NCBI GenBank assembly: GCA_030620095.1
Contig: JAUTXW010000111.1
Coordinates: 2,501-66,500 of the forward strand
Direction of reading: 5' to 3'
Length of the DNA stretch: 64,000 bases
Source of the DNA: Kuschelorhynchus macadamiae
Taxonomy: Eukaryota; Arthropoda; Insecta; Coleoptera; Curculionidae
Positions within the stretch are counted from its first letter, which is position 1; the number at the start of each line of letters is the position of its first letter. The notes under the pieces were generated by a model. It had not been told where the DNA came from. It saw only the letters and a list, made by a program, of their open reading frames with translations, and ran no database searches. Made by a program: the position numbers and the translations under genes. Positions 1-10,607 of the stretch are shown one piece after another.

Positions 1-266
1 CAATCATTTTGTGTTCCTGAATAGTACTTGTTATCATTTTCTCATTGTGCCGAGTTTTTACAAAGTTTATTTGAGTTTCTTATACTACTTAAAATGGAGG
101 GTAATTATTCCAACGAAGAGAATTTGGATATGATAGAACTTTATTTTAAAGCAAATAGAAATACACAAGCAGCTGCGCGTTCATACGAAGAACAATTTCC
201 AGACCGACATCAACCAAGCCAAAGGCATTTCAGATTTCTAATTGTAAACTTGTTAGCTTATGGGTA
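1..266 (+). pseudogene. 5' fragment of a DUF4817-type transposase (inverted partial copy)
   Basis: This segment repeats, in opposite orientation, the upstream sequence and first codons of the transposase that ends at 387. The first ~235 bases match essentially perfectly, then about four mismatches fall in the last 25 bases before homology stops near 266. It encodes the N-terminal helix-turn-helix start (MEGNYSNEENLDMIELYF) and then hits a stop. It may be the start of a second copy running off the left edge, or one arm of a long fold-back terminal repeat. It cannot make a transposase by itself. Confidence 0.7.
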
Positions 267-386
267 AAAATATTAATTCAACCATCGATGTTTCAGATTT
301 TCAACTAAGATATTATACTAACAGTGAATACCCAGTGACTAAAATGTAACTATCACACTATTGAAAATACCTAAACTAAATTTAAA

Positions 387-1521
387 TTAACACATAAAAA
401 AATATAAGTTACACCTCCCTCCATTTTCCACACATTTTTGACATTTCTCCAATACCTTCCGTGTAACCCTTCTTAAGGTGTTCCTGTTAATATTAGCAAA
501 AACATCTCGGACTCTGCCTTCTAGCTCTCTGAGACTTTCTGGCGGAGAAAATTCGTAGACCTCATTTTTTGCGTATCCCCATAAATAAAAATCGGGAGGA
601 GTAATATCCGGTGACCTTGCCGGCCAAGCAACAGGGCCATTATTAGCGATAATATTTTCCCCGAAAGTATTTCTGAGGACCGCCATCACCTCTCTGGTAC
701 CGTGAGCCGGACAGCCATCTTGTTGGAACCAAATATTTTGCAGGTCGTTTGGGGGAACAGAATTTATAACTTCTGGAATAATTTGTTCCCGTAATAGTTG
801 CAAATATCTGTTACCCGATAAATTTTCTTGGAAAATGAACGGCCCAATCAAACGGTTATCTAAAATACAAATTGTTATGAGTGATTTAAAGCAGAAGTGC
901 ATTGTTTGGAATTACCTATAATGCCACACCACACATTGAACCCAAATTTTGTTTGTAAACGTCTTTCTTCTAACTTATGAGGATTCTCGGTGCCCCAGTA
1001 ATGAGTATTATGTTTATTGAAAATTCCACAGTTTGTAAATCGTGTTTCATCTGTCCAAAGTACTTTAGAATGAAAGTTGGGTATAGTAGTTAGCATTTGT
1101 TGATGAACCATTCACTAAACGTGATTCTTCTAGCAAAATCATTTACCTGAAGACCCTGTACAATAGTAGGTTTATAGGGATGAAAGTGAAGTTTTTTCAA
1201 GACTCGTTGGACGGTTGATTTGGGAATTGCCGTTTGTTCTTCAATCTTTCTTACTGAGGTTGTTGGGTTGTCCCTGACACTTTCTATTATAGCTGCGTTT
1301 CTTGCTTCATTATCTATTGAATAGGTCTTTGGTTTCGGTTTCAAAAAAGACCCGTAGGCTAACAGGTTAACAATTAGAAATCTGAAATGCCTTTGGCTTG
1401 GTTGATGTCGGTCTGGAAATTGTTCTTCGTATGAACGCGCAGCTGCTTGTGTATTTCTATTTGCTTTAAAATAAAGTTCTATCATATCCAAATTCTCTTC
1501 GTTGGAATAATTACCCTCCAT
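387..1521 (-). pseudogene. Mariner-like (Tc1/mariner superfamily) transposase with DUF4817-type N-terminus, frameshifted
   Basis: A cut-and-paste DNA transposase. The N-terminal part (1521 to ~1100) has the DUF4817-like pattern (YFKANRNTQAAARSYEEQFPDRHQPS) and a second helix-turn-helix. The catalytic part shows LWTDETRF, FQQDGCPAH and SPDITPPDF. If the last D of that motif is the third catalytic residue, 41 residues separate D2 and D3 (a DD41D spacing). A GT-AG intron of 56 bp (915 to 860) joins GII and DNRLIGP in frame. A one-base frameshift near 1100 breaks the gene, so this copy looks dead but young. Start chosen at MEGNYSN because the inverted copy also begins there; an upstream in-frame ATG at 1587 also exists. 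Confidence 0.75.
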
Positions 1522-2123
1522 TTTAAGTAGTATAAGAAACTCAAATAAACTTTGTAAAAACTCGGCACAATGAGAAAATGATAACAAGTACTATTCAGGA
1601 ACACAAAATGATTGTTGACATGCGGCATTCTTTTGTTTCATTATGGCCGCCATGCGTAATCAAAGCCTACTTAAAAAAAACAATTATTTTGGTTTTTAGA
1701 GGTCAAGAAAAATAATAATCATACCTTGTTATACATCATTGGAAAGCTCTTAAAAAGATCTTTCCAAAAATACAATAATCCAATATGGCGTCGGTAAGAA
1801 AATAAAAAGTTGATGCCAATATCTCAAAAACAATTGAAGCTAGAAACTTCGTTTTACCTGCATAATGTTCCTCTAATAAAAGTGCCCTAATAATGTATAA
1901 ACCATAAAACCATAATATGAGTCGTTTAGAAGCTACGGGCAAAAGTTGAAAATGCACCATTTTGATTTTTCCCAATTATCCTGAAAACCACAAAAGATAT
2001 CCTAAACTTCAAAACGTCATCAAATTTGTAATAAAATTCTCTAAAACTTTCCTAATTTAACCCACCCTGTAGCTATAGCGGTTTACGAGATAGCAATGCA
2101 TGTAAGCCAAATTTGGGACACAT
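1522..2123. other. Flank of the DUF4817 element, no gene seen
   Basis: No convincing coding region. The sequence from 1522 to about 1615 is the outer part of the inverted repeat shared with the window start. Near 2060-2071 the motif CCCACCCTGTA resembles the terminal bases of many mariner-like elements and could be the transposon end upstream of the transposase. A matching left end was not found. Confidence 0.4.
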
Positions 2124-2160
2124 TGTATATATATATATATATATATACACATATATATAT

Positions 2161-2201
<41 letters not shown>
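2124..2201. repeat. (TA)n microsatellite with CA interruptions
   Basis: About 78 bp of TA dinucleotides interrupted by ACAC. It produces spurious YIYIYI open frames on both strands. Confidence 0.95.
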
Positions 2202-2202
<1 letters not shown>

Positions 2203-2464
2203 TGGGTGGTGCAACCAAGATGGGGTGGACGATTGTGGGCAAACGGAGAGGAATTTGTCAAGAACGCTGTGTTTTAAAATTATACCCATTATACAAAGAT
2301 AATGCTTTGACAGTATTAATAACAGATCTTTTTTTACAGAAAAAAATAAATTTAATATAAATCAACAAAAACAATGTAATTAAAACTTATAAAAGATGTT
2401 CAACTAAACCACCGTATTGCTGAAGGCACATTTCGAGTCTATCCATAAATGAAAGTTTCACTTT

Positions 2465-3420
2465 TCAGTCAGGTCTGAAATGTTGCGAAAACTGCTTTAT
2501 TCTCAACTTCATATCTTCCACTGTGGTTGGAACCTCTTTATAAACTTCTTCTTTAACATGTCCCCATAAAAAGAAATCTAGTGGCGTTAAATCGGGTGAC
2601 CTCACAGGCAAACTTAACTGGTCCACCTCGCCCAATCCAATGCTCTCCTTTCCAGTTATTGAGAAAATGTCTTACATGCCTATGGTAATGCGGGGTGCTC
2701 CATCATGTTGGAACCATAAGGAATTTCTTAACATTAAAGGTAAGTCTTCGAGCAATACGGGCAACTCATTTCTCAAAAAATTTAAATAGACTTCTCCCGT
2801 TAAATGCTCTTCAAAGAAATATGGTCCTATAACATGAGAGCCAATTATACCTCCCCAAACATTAATTGACCATTTATTTTGATGGTCCACCTGACGAATC
2901 CAATGTGGATTTTCGGTTGAATAATAGTGCATATTATGTTTGTTAACCAAGCCGTTGCTTTTAAAAGTTGCTTCATCTGAAAACAGCACCCTATCTACAA
3001 AAACCAAATTGAAAACTCTTGTCGTTGGACGTAATCGCGATCATACAGTTCTTGGTGTAATTCAATGTGGTAGGCATGATATTTATGTTGTTTCATAATC
3101 CGTTTAATACTAGTGCGTTCAATATCAGTAGCTCTCTCAGTTTCCCTGGTACTTGTGTGTGGATTTTCTTGCACTGTTAATAACACTGTCAAAGCATTAT
3201 CTTCATTGGTAACTGGTTTATTAATTACTTTACGTTTCTTAAAAGCAACACTGCCTGTTTCTTGAAACCTCCCTAATAAACTTGCAAAAGCTTCAGGTCT
3301 TGGTTTTTTTTCGGCATCGGGATATCCTACCGCATAAACCCTGCTTGTTAGTAAAGGGTTTTTTTGACACTCGCCCAACATAAAAGTCATGTTTATCAAC
3401 TCTGGAGTACTCAAACTCAT
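2465..3420 (-). pseudogene. Second DUF4817-like mariner-type transposase, decayed
   Basis: The N-terminal part (3420 to ~2995) begins MSLSTPELINMTFMLGECQK and carries a helix-turn-helix region. The next part carries VLFSDEATF (first D), then VWGGIIGSHVIGPYFF, then LWFQHDGAP (second D). After that the frame breaks twice; SPDLTPLDFFLWG, the third catalytic region, sits in another frame near 2560-2610. The layout is that of the element at 387-1521 but the sequence is well diverged, so it is a related family rather than a duplicate. At least two frameshifts make it non-functional. Confidence 0.7.
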
Positions 3421-3482
3421 TGTTACTTAACAATTTCTCGGCTTATCGTCAAAAAACAATGGTAATTGATGCCAATTCTCTC

Positions 3483-3776
3483 TCAATGCAAAGGATGTGT
3501 GTGGTGTAATTCCGATTCGGACCATGACTTTTTTTATTATCTTTTTTTAACAAAAGTTGCGTATGTAGTTGTTTTAAAAATCGGATTTCGTTTTGATTAG
3601 CCCTGGTTAGGTCTTTTTTTTTTTTGAGGTGATATAAAAAGTGTATCTGTATTAAAACAAACATTTTTTTTTTTTAATAAAATCTAAACTGTTAAATGGG
3701 CCCATCCCTTTAAGTTAGCACCAGGTTTTCAATAAATCACTAAAGCCATATTTGTCAGTAAAACTATATTAAAACC
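3483..3776. repeat. Direct repeat, copy 1 (~290 bp)
   Basis: This sequence recurs almost unchanged at 4271-4563 in the same orientation. Both start close to TGCAAAGGATGTGTGTGG and end at ACTATATTAAAACCC. The poly-T tracts differ by a few bases. The ~495 bp between the copies has no coding signal. The pair could be the LTRs of a very small retroelement (TRIM-like), or a repeat family inserted or duplicated twice; no primer-binding site was recognised. Confidence 0.8.
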
Positions 3777-4270
3777 CGTAAATAATACCGTTTCTGTTAG
3801 AATGAGAAAACTTTGGTTTCACGGTTAATTTACTAAAAAACTGTTGGTTAGAAAGATATCAAATAGTATTTTAAAAAAATTTAAGTTGCTTCCTTTAACA
3901 CAGTGATTGGTATATATTGCAATTAAATGTGTGTCGCCTTCGTAGTTTGTTTGTAACTTGTTTCCTTTAAACATTTTTGTAAAAAAGGAAACTCAGGAAG
4001 GGATGAAATTAATTATTAATTAATTAATTAATTTTAGTTTACTGACCTTTATAAATAAATTCCAACCCTGGAATTTATGGGAAATATTTAATTATTGCAT
4101 AAAACACATTTTTTGCGTAAAATAAACACAGTAATCACAACATGCAACCAAATTGACAGCTATATTATGGCTGATTGGCTTTCTGACTTCTGTAGCACTA
4201 TTTCGGCGGACATATATAAGTTTCGTTGAATTTTTTAGTGTAAAGCCTGGTGGCTTACTAGGGTGCTCCA

Positions 4271-4563
4271 GTTGCAATGCAAAGGATGTGTGTGGTGTAA
4301 TTCCGATTCGGACAATGACTTTTTTTATTATCTTTTTTTAACAAAAGTTGCGTATGTAGTTGTTTTAAAAATCGGATTTCGTTTTGATTAGCCCTGGTTA
4401 GGTCTTTTTTTTTTGAGGTGATATAAAAAGTGTATCTGTATTAAAACAAACATTTTTTTTTTAATAAAATCTAAACTGTTAAATGGGCCCATCCCTTTAA
4501 GTTAGCACCAGGTTTTCAATAAATCACTAAAGCCATATTTGTCAGTAAAACTATATTAAAACC
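4271..4563. repeat. Direct repeat, copy 2 (~290 bp)
   Basis: Second copy of the repeat at 3483-3776, nearly identical, same orientation. The interval 3777-4270 is AT-rich with an (AATT)n run near 4012-4034 and no gene. The interval 4564-4809 is also non-coding. Confidence 0.8.
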
Positions 4564-4809
4564 CTAATAAATAATAAAAAGTAACAGAAGTCGGGAAGCC
4601 AAACAGTCGAAATATCTTGGTAAATCTAGACACGAATATTTACAGCACTTCAAATTTGATAGCTTTATAATAATAAAGCCAGGCAACAAAAGCGATTATA
4701 TGTGAAAAAAAATGTGTTTAATGCAATAATTTTATATTTCCAGTATTTGAATTTTTTTATAAATGTTAGTATTTATAAATTGGTCCATGCTAAAAAATAT
4801 GTTAAAATC

Positions 4810-5640
4810 TAATAACCTGCTGGACACTCGAACTGCATAACGTAATTTTTTGGGGTATTTTTAACGTTCGATATTTCAAAAACGGTAAGCTAAATTGAAA
4901 TGCGGTTTTCGACGTCAGCTTACTCAAGGTGTGTAGATTACAAACTCGACTGGTGGATCGCCAGATATGATGGGAGAAGGTTTGTACAGGGTGTAAACTA
5001 AAACTCTGCATTTTTTTCCAAATTTTATTTAACGATATTTTTTACAAAACAATATTTTATTTATTGTCATATACACCAAAATAATCTATGATTAGATACA
5101 AAAAAACAATTTCTCCCGTTTTTTGAAATTGCCATTTTTTCGGAATATACAGGGGATTTTCAAAAATTTGTACATGGTTTTACAAAAAAAATCCTAACTC
5201 ACCAGTGATAGCTCACATCAAACTGATTGTTGTATTATTCTCATTATTTACAATACTGCCATCAGGAAAAAATACAATTATAATATACAGGAGTCTAAAA
5301 AAGCTTACAGTTGATTTCATTCCTAAAATATCATGTTTTTGCATATTTTTATGCTTTGAACATTGAAAACTACAGAAAGTATAATAAAACGTAAAAATTT
5401 TCAATCTCGTTACTTGATTTACATAAATTAGAGTCTTTCACCGAAACGGTTTTTTATATTCCATCCTAACCTCACTTTGGGAGAAAGTAGCGGCACAAAT
5501 GGACAGTGTTGCTTTTTGACAATATTGTAGAGTGTTTTTTAAATCCATTTGACTTTTTAGAACTGAATAATTATTATAAAATAAGGTACCAGTAGCGTTT
5601 TATAGGAATTTCGTAGTTTTACAGAGTGTCTCATGGTGAT
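4810..5640 (+). repeat. Left arm of a long inverted repeat (~830 bp)
   Basis: This arm matches the reverse complement of about 8145-8975. The outer end begins AACCTGCTGGACACTCGAAC; the inner end contains ACCAGTAGCGTTTTATA. Divergence is moderate: similar along its length with small indels, more so toward the inner end. No gene is evident in the arm; open frames within it are shared by both arms and show no known domain. It could be a terminal inverted repeat of a large DNA element or two inverted copies of one repeat. Confidence 0.75.
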
Positions 5641-5764
5641 GGTTTCTGGCGAACTAAACAGCAGACCTTAGTCTTAGTAAGAATTTGGTTACTCACATAA
5701 GGAGACATGTTCTATCAGGTCCGCTTCAATTAAAAATTAGCGGTAAATTCTAGATTTTTTATGA

Positions 5765-6140
5765 AGCACCCTGTATATTAAATAATATTTTTATTCCTTC
5801 AACGATCGAAGAGAATTTATGAAAGGTGCTTACTTGAGGTATGTAGGACCGAGTTATAAATGAAAGCTGTTAGATACCTGTCGATACGTTTCGCTTTATT
5901 TTAAGAGATCTTCAGGACATTCAAAGACGTTAATAATAATTAGTGTAGTAACCAAGGTAGTAATCGCACCTGGATTACTTTTAAATTAATTATATAAGGT
6001 TTTTAAAATGTTACAACAATTTTGAAGATCTTATAGTGTCTTGAAAATAAAACGAAACATCGACAGGACTATAGCTTGCATTTATAACTTGATCCATAAC
6101 CCAACTAAGCATCTTTCAATACCCTGTATATTGTAACATA
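5765..6140. repeat. Imperfect palindrome with ACCCTGTATATT at both sides
   Basis: The half around 5775-5925 is an imperfect inverted copy of about 6025-6135. Shared features, in mirror image, are GAGTTATAAATG, CTGTCGAT, GTTTCG and AAGATCT. Similar ACCCTGTATATT bases stand just outside both halves. One half carries a hammerhead-like core (5879-5919, minus); the other carries a degraded version near 6034-6073, plus. The flanking sequence 5641-5764 and 6141-6494 shows no gene. Confidence 0.6.
5879..5919 (-). ncRNA. Hammerhead-ribozyme-like motif (candidate)
   Basis: Read on the minus strand: UGUC (5919-5916), CUGAAGA (5915-5909, matches CUGANGA), a weak stem II region (5908-5893), GAAA (5892-5889), a four-base CGUA turn, U (5884), C (5883, the would-be cleavage base) and GACA (5882-5879), which pairs perfectly with UGUC as stem I. 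Tiny stem III hammerheads are known in Penelope-like elements. Stem II pairs poorly, so activity is uncertain. Confidence 0.4.
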
Positions 6141-6494
6141 TTGGATTCCACTCAATATTATAATACCCACAGGTATAGTATAGTATACCTGTATTCAACT
6201 CTAAAATATAATAAACAATTATTTGTTAACCTAATTCAACTACAGCGAAGAAAAAGTTTAGAATAGGAAACAAAATCTGATGGTCATGAAAGTCGGTACC
6301 AATGGAGGTATTTGATACTCGTGATAACATTCTTGGTACCTCCTTGTACAGTACTATCAGATGTGAAAAACCCTGGATAGTTTGAGTGTACCTAACTACG
6401 ATGGCACATTTTTAGACACCTTAAAAAAACAAAAAATAACCCTTGTAGGATTGGGATAAGAGAAAGGAGAAGAAAGAAAAGAAACGTAACCATG

Positions 6495-7703
6495 TTAATA
6501 TTTGGTTGGCCCTCCTCGCAGACGAATAACTTCACGGCATCTCCGAGACATGCTGTGCACTAAATTATTAATGAAATCTAGGGGGACGTTGTTCCATTCC
6601 TCTTGTATGGCTTCGGACAGCTCGTTCAAGGTTTCTGGGGCAACATCTCTTGATCTCACTAATAATTTTAAATGCGACCACACATTCTCTATAATATTCA
6701 AATCCGGAGACTTTGCAGGCCAATTCATACGATTTATATTATTGACCTGCAAAGCCTCCGTTACAATTTGCGCTCGATGAGGCCGTGCGTTATCGTCGAC
6801 CAAAAGAAAATCGTGTCCATAATTTGCGGCAAATGGCACGACAATGGGAAGTATGATATCGTCCCTATAGACTACAGCATTAACTGTTTGTCTGGTAGTG
6901 AAAATATCAGACTTCCCATTGTATATTACCCCCGCCCAAACTGTAATGCCTCCGCCTCCAAAGGCTTCTTGAGGTGCCATGTTTTCCTCGTCATACCTTT
7001 CATTCGGCTCTCTCCAAACAAGAATTCTACCATCCGAATGAATGAGGTTGAACCTTGTTTCGTCGCAAAATAAACAGTTTCTCCACTCATTGATGGTCCA
7101 ATCTCGATGTTCTTGGGCCCATGCTAACCGTGCTGCACGATGAGGTGGTAGCAAACGAGGACACTTCGCTCTACGTCGTGCTCTAAAAAATTTGTTTGAT
7201 TTTATTTTTTAGTTCGTACTTGTTGACCTCTACTTGTAATAATAAATTGCTTTCGATGTTACAGATATTTCCATATTACTCATGGTTTGGGAATTTCTTG
7301 AATAAGATTTTTTTAAATGTAGATAAAAATTGGACCTTGCAAATTTAATGCTTGCTATGATAAAGTTTTACCTCAAATTGTTTCTGTTTAATGTCCTCCT
7401 TACAGTACGATCAGAAACATGCACTTCAGCTGTACGACGCAGCTCATCGTTCAATTTCCTGGAACACTTCGTTCTTTGTTGGCGCGTATTACGTACTAAA
7501 TTTATTTCTGCCCTTCCTCTAATTTTCCTCACCCAACCACCACCGTGCCGATATGCGTCGTTTCCCGTATTTTCAAATCTTGTTTTTAGCCGCGAAATTT
7601 GACTTTCGTTCACATTATATAAATTTGCGACTTCTTGCTGAGACATGCCTTGGTCCAAGAGCCTAAGGGCATTTTGCCTTTCGGCAGCAGTTAGTCTCCG
7701 CAT
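6495..7703 (-). CDS. Tc1-like transposase, apparently intact, two exons
   Basis: A cut-and-paste transposase, expected to act in the nucleus on its element's own ends. Exon 1 (7703-7372) starts MRRLTAAERQNALRLLDQG and carries the paired-type helix-turn-helix DNA-binding region. Exon 2 (7182-6495) carries the DDE core: D in FCDETRF (about residue 151), D in VDDNARPH (241) and E in LNIIENVW (276), giving exactly 34 residues between D2 and E (DD34E). The intron 7371-7183 (189 bp) begins GTAAAA and ends TTTTTTAG; joining restores the usual linker (NNLRARRRAKCPRLLPPH) without a break. The product is 339 residues, normal for the family. No stop or frameshift is seen. The upstream end (GGCCACCCGG at 8133-8142, next to TA) looks like a Tc1 terminus; a matching left terminus was not found, so the element may be immobile. 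Confidence 0.8.
7183..7371 (-). other. Spliceosomal intron inside the Tc1-like transposase
   Basis: Minus-strand GT at 7371-7370 and AG at 7184-7183. The phase-2 junction yields an arginine codon and keeps the frame open through the conserved linker between DNA-binding and catalytic domains. The intron is AT-rich with no coding signal. Confidence 0.75.
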
Positions 7704-8144
7704 CGAGAAGATATGAATTAAATGCACAAAAAACAAACAAAATAAAAATCAATAAAAGGTAAAATCACGAAGTAAAATGTAAAAATATGAGTTTAAGAAA
7801 CAGTACGTCAAAATGACAAACAAGGAAGAATATCCAATTAAGCATTTTGTCGTATCCATGGAATCCATGACATTTTTATCGCAACGCCAACTAAGATTAG
7901 ACGGTGCACAGGCCATAAACCTTCCATCTTACAATTTAGCGGAAATAATAAAAAATCCAGCGAAAATCGGCATTTCTATGTATTTTTCATTTGCTGTTAC
8001 GCCCCCTAGCGGTCATCTTAGAAACTCAAAAATTTTTTCCAGCATTTATTTGGCCACTATAGTTAAAAAAAATTTTACAGCAAGTTTCTAAAATCAGTAG
8101 TTTCCGAGATACAGTACATTGCACGCTTATTTGGCCACCCGGTA
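7704..8144. other. 5' flank and right terminus of the Tc1-like element
   Basis: Non-coding leader of the transposon. The phrase TTATTTGGCCAC occurs at the extreme end (about 8126-8137) and again internally near 8046-8058, suggesting a terminal and a subterminal transposase-binding repeat. The element seems to end at 8142, followed by TA (8143-8144), the usual target dinucleotide. Confidence 0.5.
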
Positions 8145-8975
8145 TAATTATGAAATTATTATAAAACGCTACTGGTACTTGCTTTCCAGGTATAATAATG
8201 CTACAATTTCGTTATAATAATCATTCAGTTCTAAAAAATCGAATATATTCAAAAAACACTTTACAATATTGTTGAAAAGTAGCGCTATACATTTGCACCG
8301 CTAATTTCTTTGGAAGTGAGGTTAGGATGGAATTTAAAAAACCGTTTCGGTAAAATACTCTAATTTATGTAAATCAACTAACGGGATTGCAAATTTTTAC
8401 GTTTTATTATACTTTCTTTAGTTTTCAATGTTCAATGCATAAAAATGTGCAAAATCATGAAATTTTAATAATTAAAACAACTGTAATCTTTTTTAGACCC
8501 CTGTATAATATTATTGTATTTTTTCCTAATAGCAGTGTCATAAATAATGAAAACAATACCACAGTGAGCTTGATTTGAGTTATCACTAGTGAGTTGGGAT
8601 TTTGTTTGTGAACCCATGTACAAATTTTTGAAAATCCCCTGTATATTCCGAAAAAATGGCAATTTCAAAAAACGGGAGAAATTGTTTTTTTGTATCTAAT
8701 CATAGATTATTTTGGTGTATATGACAATAAATAAAATATTGTTTTGTAAAAAATATCGTTAAATGAAATTTTGTAAAAAATGCAGAGTTTTAGTTTACAC
8801 CCTGTACAAACCTTTTCCCATCCTATCTGGCGATCCACCAGTCGAGTTTGTAATCTACACACCTTGAGTAAGCTGACGTCGAAAACCGCATTTCAATTTA
8901 GCTTACCGTTTTTGAAATATCGAACGTTAAAAATACCCCAAAAAATTACGTTATGCAGTTCGAGTGTCCAGCAGG
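8145..8975 (-). repeat. Right arm of the long inverted repeat (~830 bp)
   Basis: Reverse-complement partner of 4810-5640. The outer end (GTGTCCAGCAGGTTAG) lies about 110 bp from carrier exon 4. The two arms bracket about 2.5 kb holding the palindrome and the Tc1-like element. No gene is seen in the arm. The short stretch 8976-9084 is intron sequence next to the exon 4 donor. Confidence 0.75.
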
Positions 8976-9084
8976 TTAGTTACAGGTTCCGGATAGGTAA
9001 TCAGTCCCCATAACAAAATGTTTAAAACATTTAAATGCAAATGAACACTGCCCATCTGCAAAAACTGAAAATAATTTGACTTAC

Positions 9085-9281
9085 ACTGCCCGATATTGCA
9101 CCTCCAATAAAACTTTGCCAAAATGATGGATGATCGCATTTCATGCAGGTCTTAATTGACTCGTAACTCATCCAGTAAATTGCCGAAAATGGAACGTCTC
9201 TTAAAAGTGTCGGAAATATACCTTTCCATAATCCTTTAATTCCATCGGTTCGAAGTAAATTTCTTAACGCTTCTTCAATCT
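9085..9281 (-). CDS. SLC25A39/40-type carrier, exon 4 (last exon seen)
   Basis: 197 bp, acceptor TTTTTAG before 9281 and donor GTAAGT after 9085. It completes a split glutamate codon and encodes the end of carrier repeat 2, including TDGIKGLWKG and RDVPFSAIYWMSYE (helix 4), then the start of repeat 3 (FIGGAISGS). It ends in phase 0 just where the family continues into helix 5 and the third PFDVVK signature, which is not found in 1-9084. Nearby transposon arms stop about 110 bp from the donor. Confidence 0.8.
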
Positions 9282-10312
9282 CTAAAAATTGAATAAGATA
9301 TTACTTCCACTTCAAAGAAATACCACTGTCAATATTTTATTATTAACAAAACAAAATCTGATATTAAATTTTTAAAGCACAAATTCATCACTTTATTAGG
9401 AAAAGGGACCACACTTATTCTCGAAAACTTCCGAACGAATTTCGTTTCGTCTACGAATCTTTCCGGAGATGTATGTAGACCCTTCGGAAGTTTTAACACT
9501 ACGTCCTAAGGACCTGGAAAAATTCTTTCGACGGGAGTTTAAAGTAGACCAAAATCCTAAATAGGTCTGTGTTTCGAAAGTCTCTCACAATTGTAATATC
9601 TTTCAAAAATAAAAAAAAACTTTTTTTGCAAAACATTTTAATAATTAATTTCAGTTTCCTCCACGACGAAACCTCTCGTGGGAACGCACGTGAAATGTCT
9701 TAAAAAGCCGCTGTTTGAGTTTCTTAAACTATTTTTTGTTTTACAGTTTTAATCAATCACTTATCGATTAATAACTCCGGACCTATACTTGTTAGGCCAA
9801 TTGGACTTTGATTTAATATTGGTCTATTTTTTGACTAAAACTTCTTCAGATTGGAGAACACGATTTCAGAAATACGAATTTTTTTTACCAAAAGACAAGT
9901 TGAGACTTTTGTATAAGATAGTAGGATTATGCGACACTATTTTTTGAAAACTCTTTCATAGACCGAAAAACGTGACGTTTTATAGAAGATAAAAATCCCA
10001 AAATTTGGATCTAGAGAAGAGACATATAATAATTTGTATCATGTTGCGCTACACCAAAATTTCAAATAAAAAAAAATTCAGAACAATAATTATATTTTCA
10101 ACCAGCTATAACTTGACAATGAAGAATTTACAAACACTTGTTGCTTTTTCATCAAGAAAATCTCGTCCCAAAGAATTTTTATATTTGAATTACTATTTAT
10201 ACATCAGAATTTAAGAAGTGCAATTCTTAATGAAGCATTTTAAATCTGTGTGGATACTATTAAGTTTTATTTAAATTTAAATTAATTAGAAAATTATAAT
10301 AAAATAACTTAC
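9282..10312 (-). other. Carrier intron 3, nothing recognised
   Basis: 1031-bp AT-rich intron between exons 3 and 4. Several short open frames have no family resemblance. It is the only intron of the gene in the window that has stayed small. Confidence 0.6.
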
Positions 10313-10607
10313 CAAGATAACTTAACTTTTGTGACTGCATTTTTGTCCTTATTAACTCTAATGGATTAACAAGCGTAACAGAAACTACTCTAGCACTTGC
10401 ACCAGACAAAAGAGGAATCCAATAAGGTTGTTTGGCCATTTCAGTAGGTGGTTTATTTTTATTATAGGTAGCTTTTAATTTCAGCCTAAGTTGCTCATAT
10501 GTAACAAAATAACATATTGTAGCAGGAATTGATAATACTAAAGTGGGACTTAATCCACTCCACAATGAAGTAACACCTTCATTTCTACCAATTTGTATAA
10601 ATGCATC
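10313..10607 (-). CDS. SLC25A39/40-type carrier, exon 3
   Basis: 295 bp, acceptor TTTGTAG and donor GTAAGT. It encodes 98 residues: the end of carrier repeat 1 (DAFIQIGRNEGVTSLWSGL, with the EG...LW.G element), helix 2 (LVLSIPATICYFVTYE), a hydrophilic linker rich in lysine and asparagine, helix 3, and the second carrier signature NPLELIRTK in repeat 2. Phase at entry is 0 and at exit 1, matching exons 2 and 4. The reading frame is intact. Confidence 0.9.

Noticed and set aside
2057..2302. Open frames rich in YIYIYI
   Set aside because: They are translations of (TA)n microsatellites on both strands; the same holds at 16403-16600, 21828-22112 and 36778-36996.
4802..5011. Frame MQSFSLHPVQTFSH in both inverted arms
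   Set aside because: Conserved only because the arms are copies; no known domain and no sign of selection that can be judged from two copies.
6502..7073. Plus-strand open frames over the Tc1-like gene
   Set aside because: Antisense shadows of the transposase.
1..9084. Search for the last carrier exon (third PFDVVK signature) on the minus strand
   Set aside because: No matching block was found by reading; the exon is assumed to lie outside the window.
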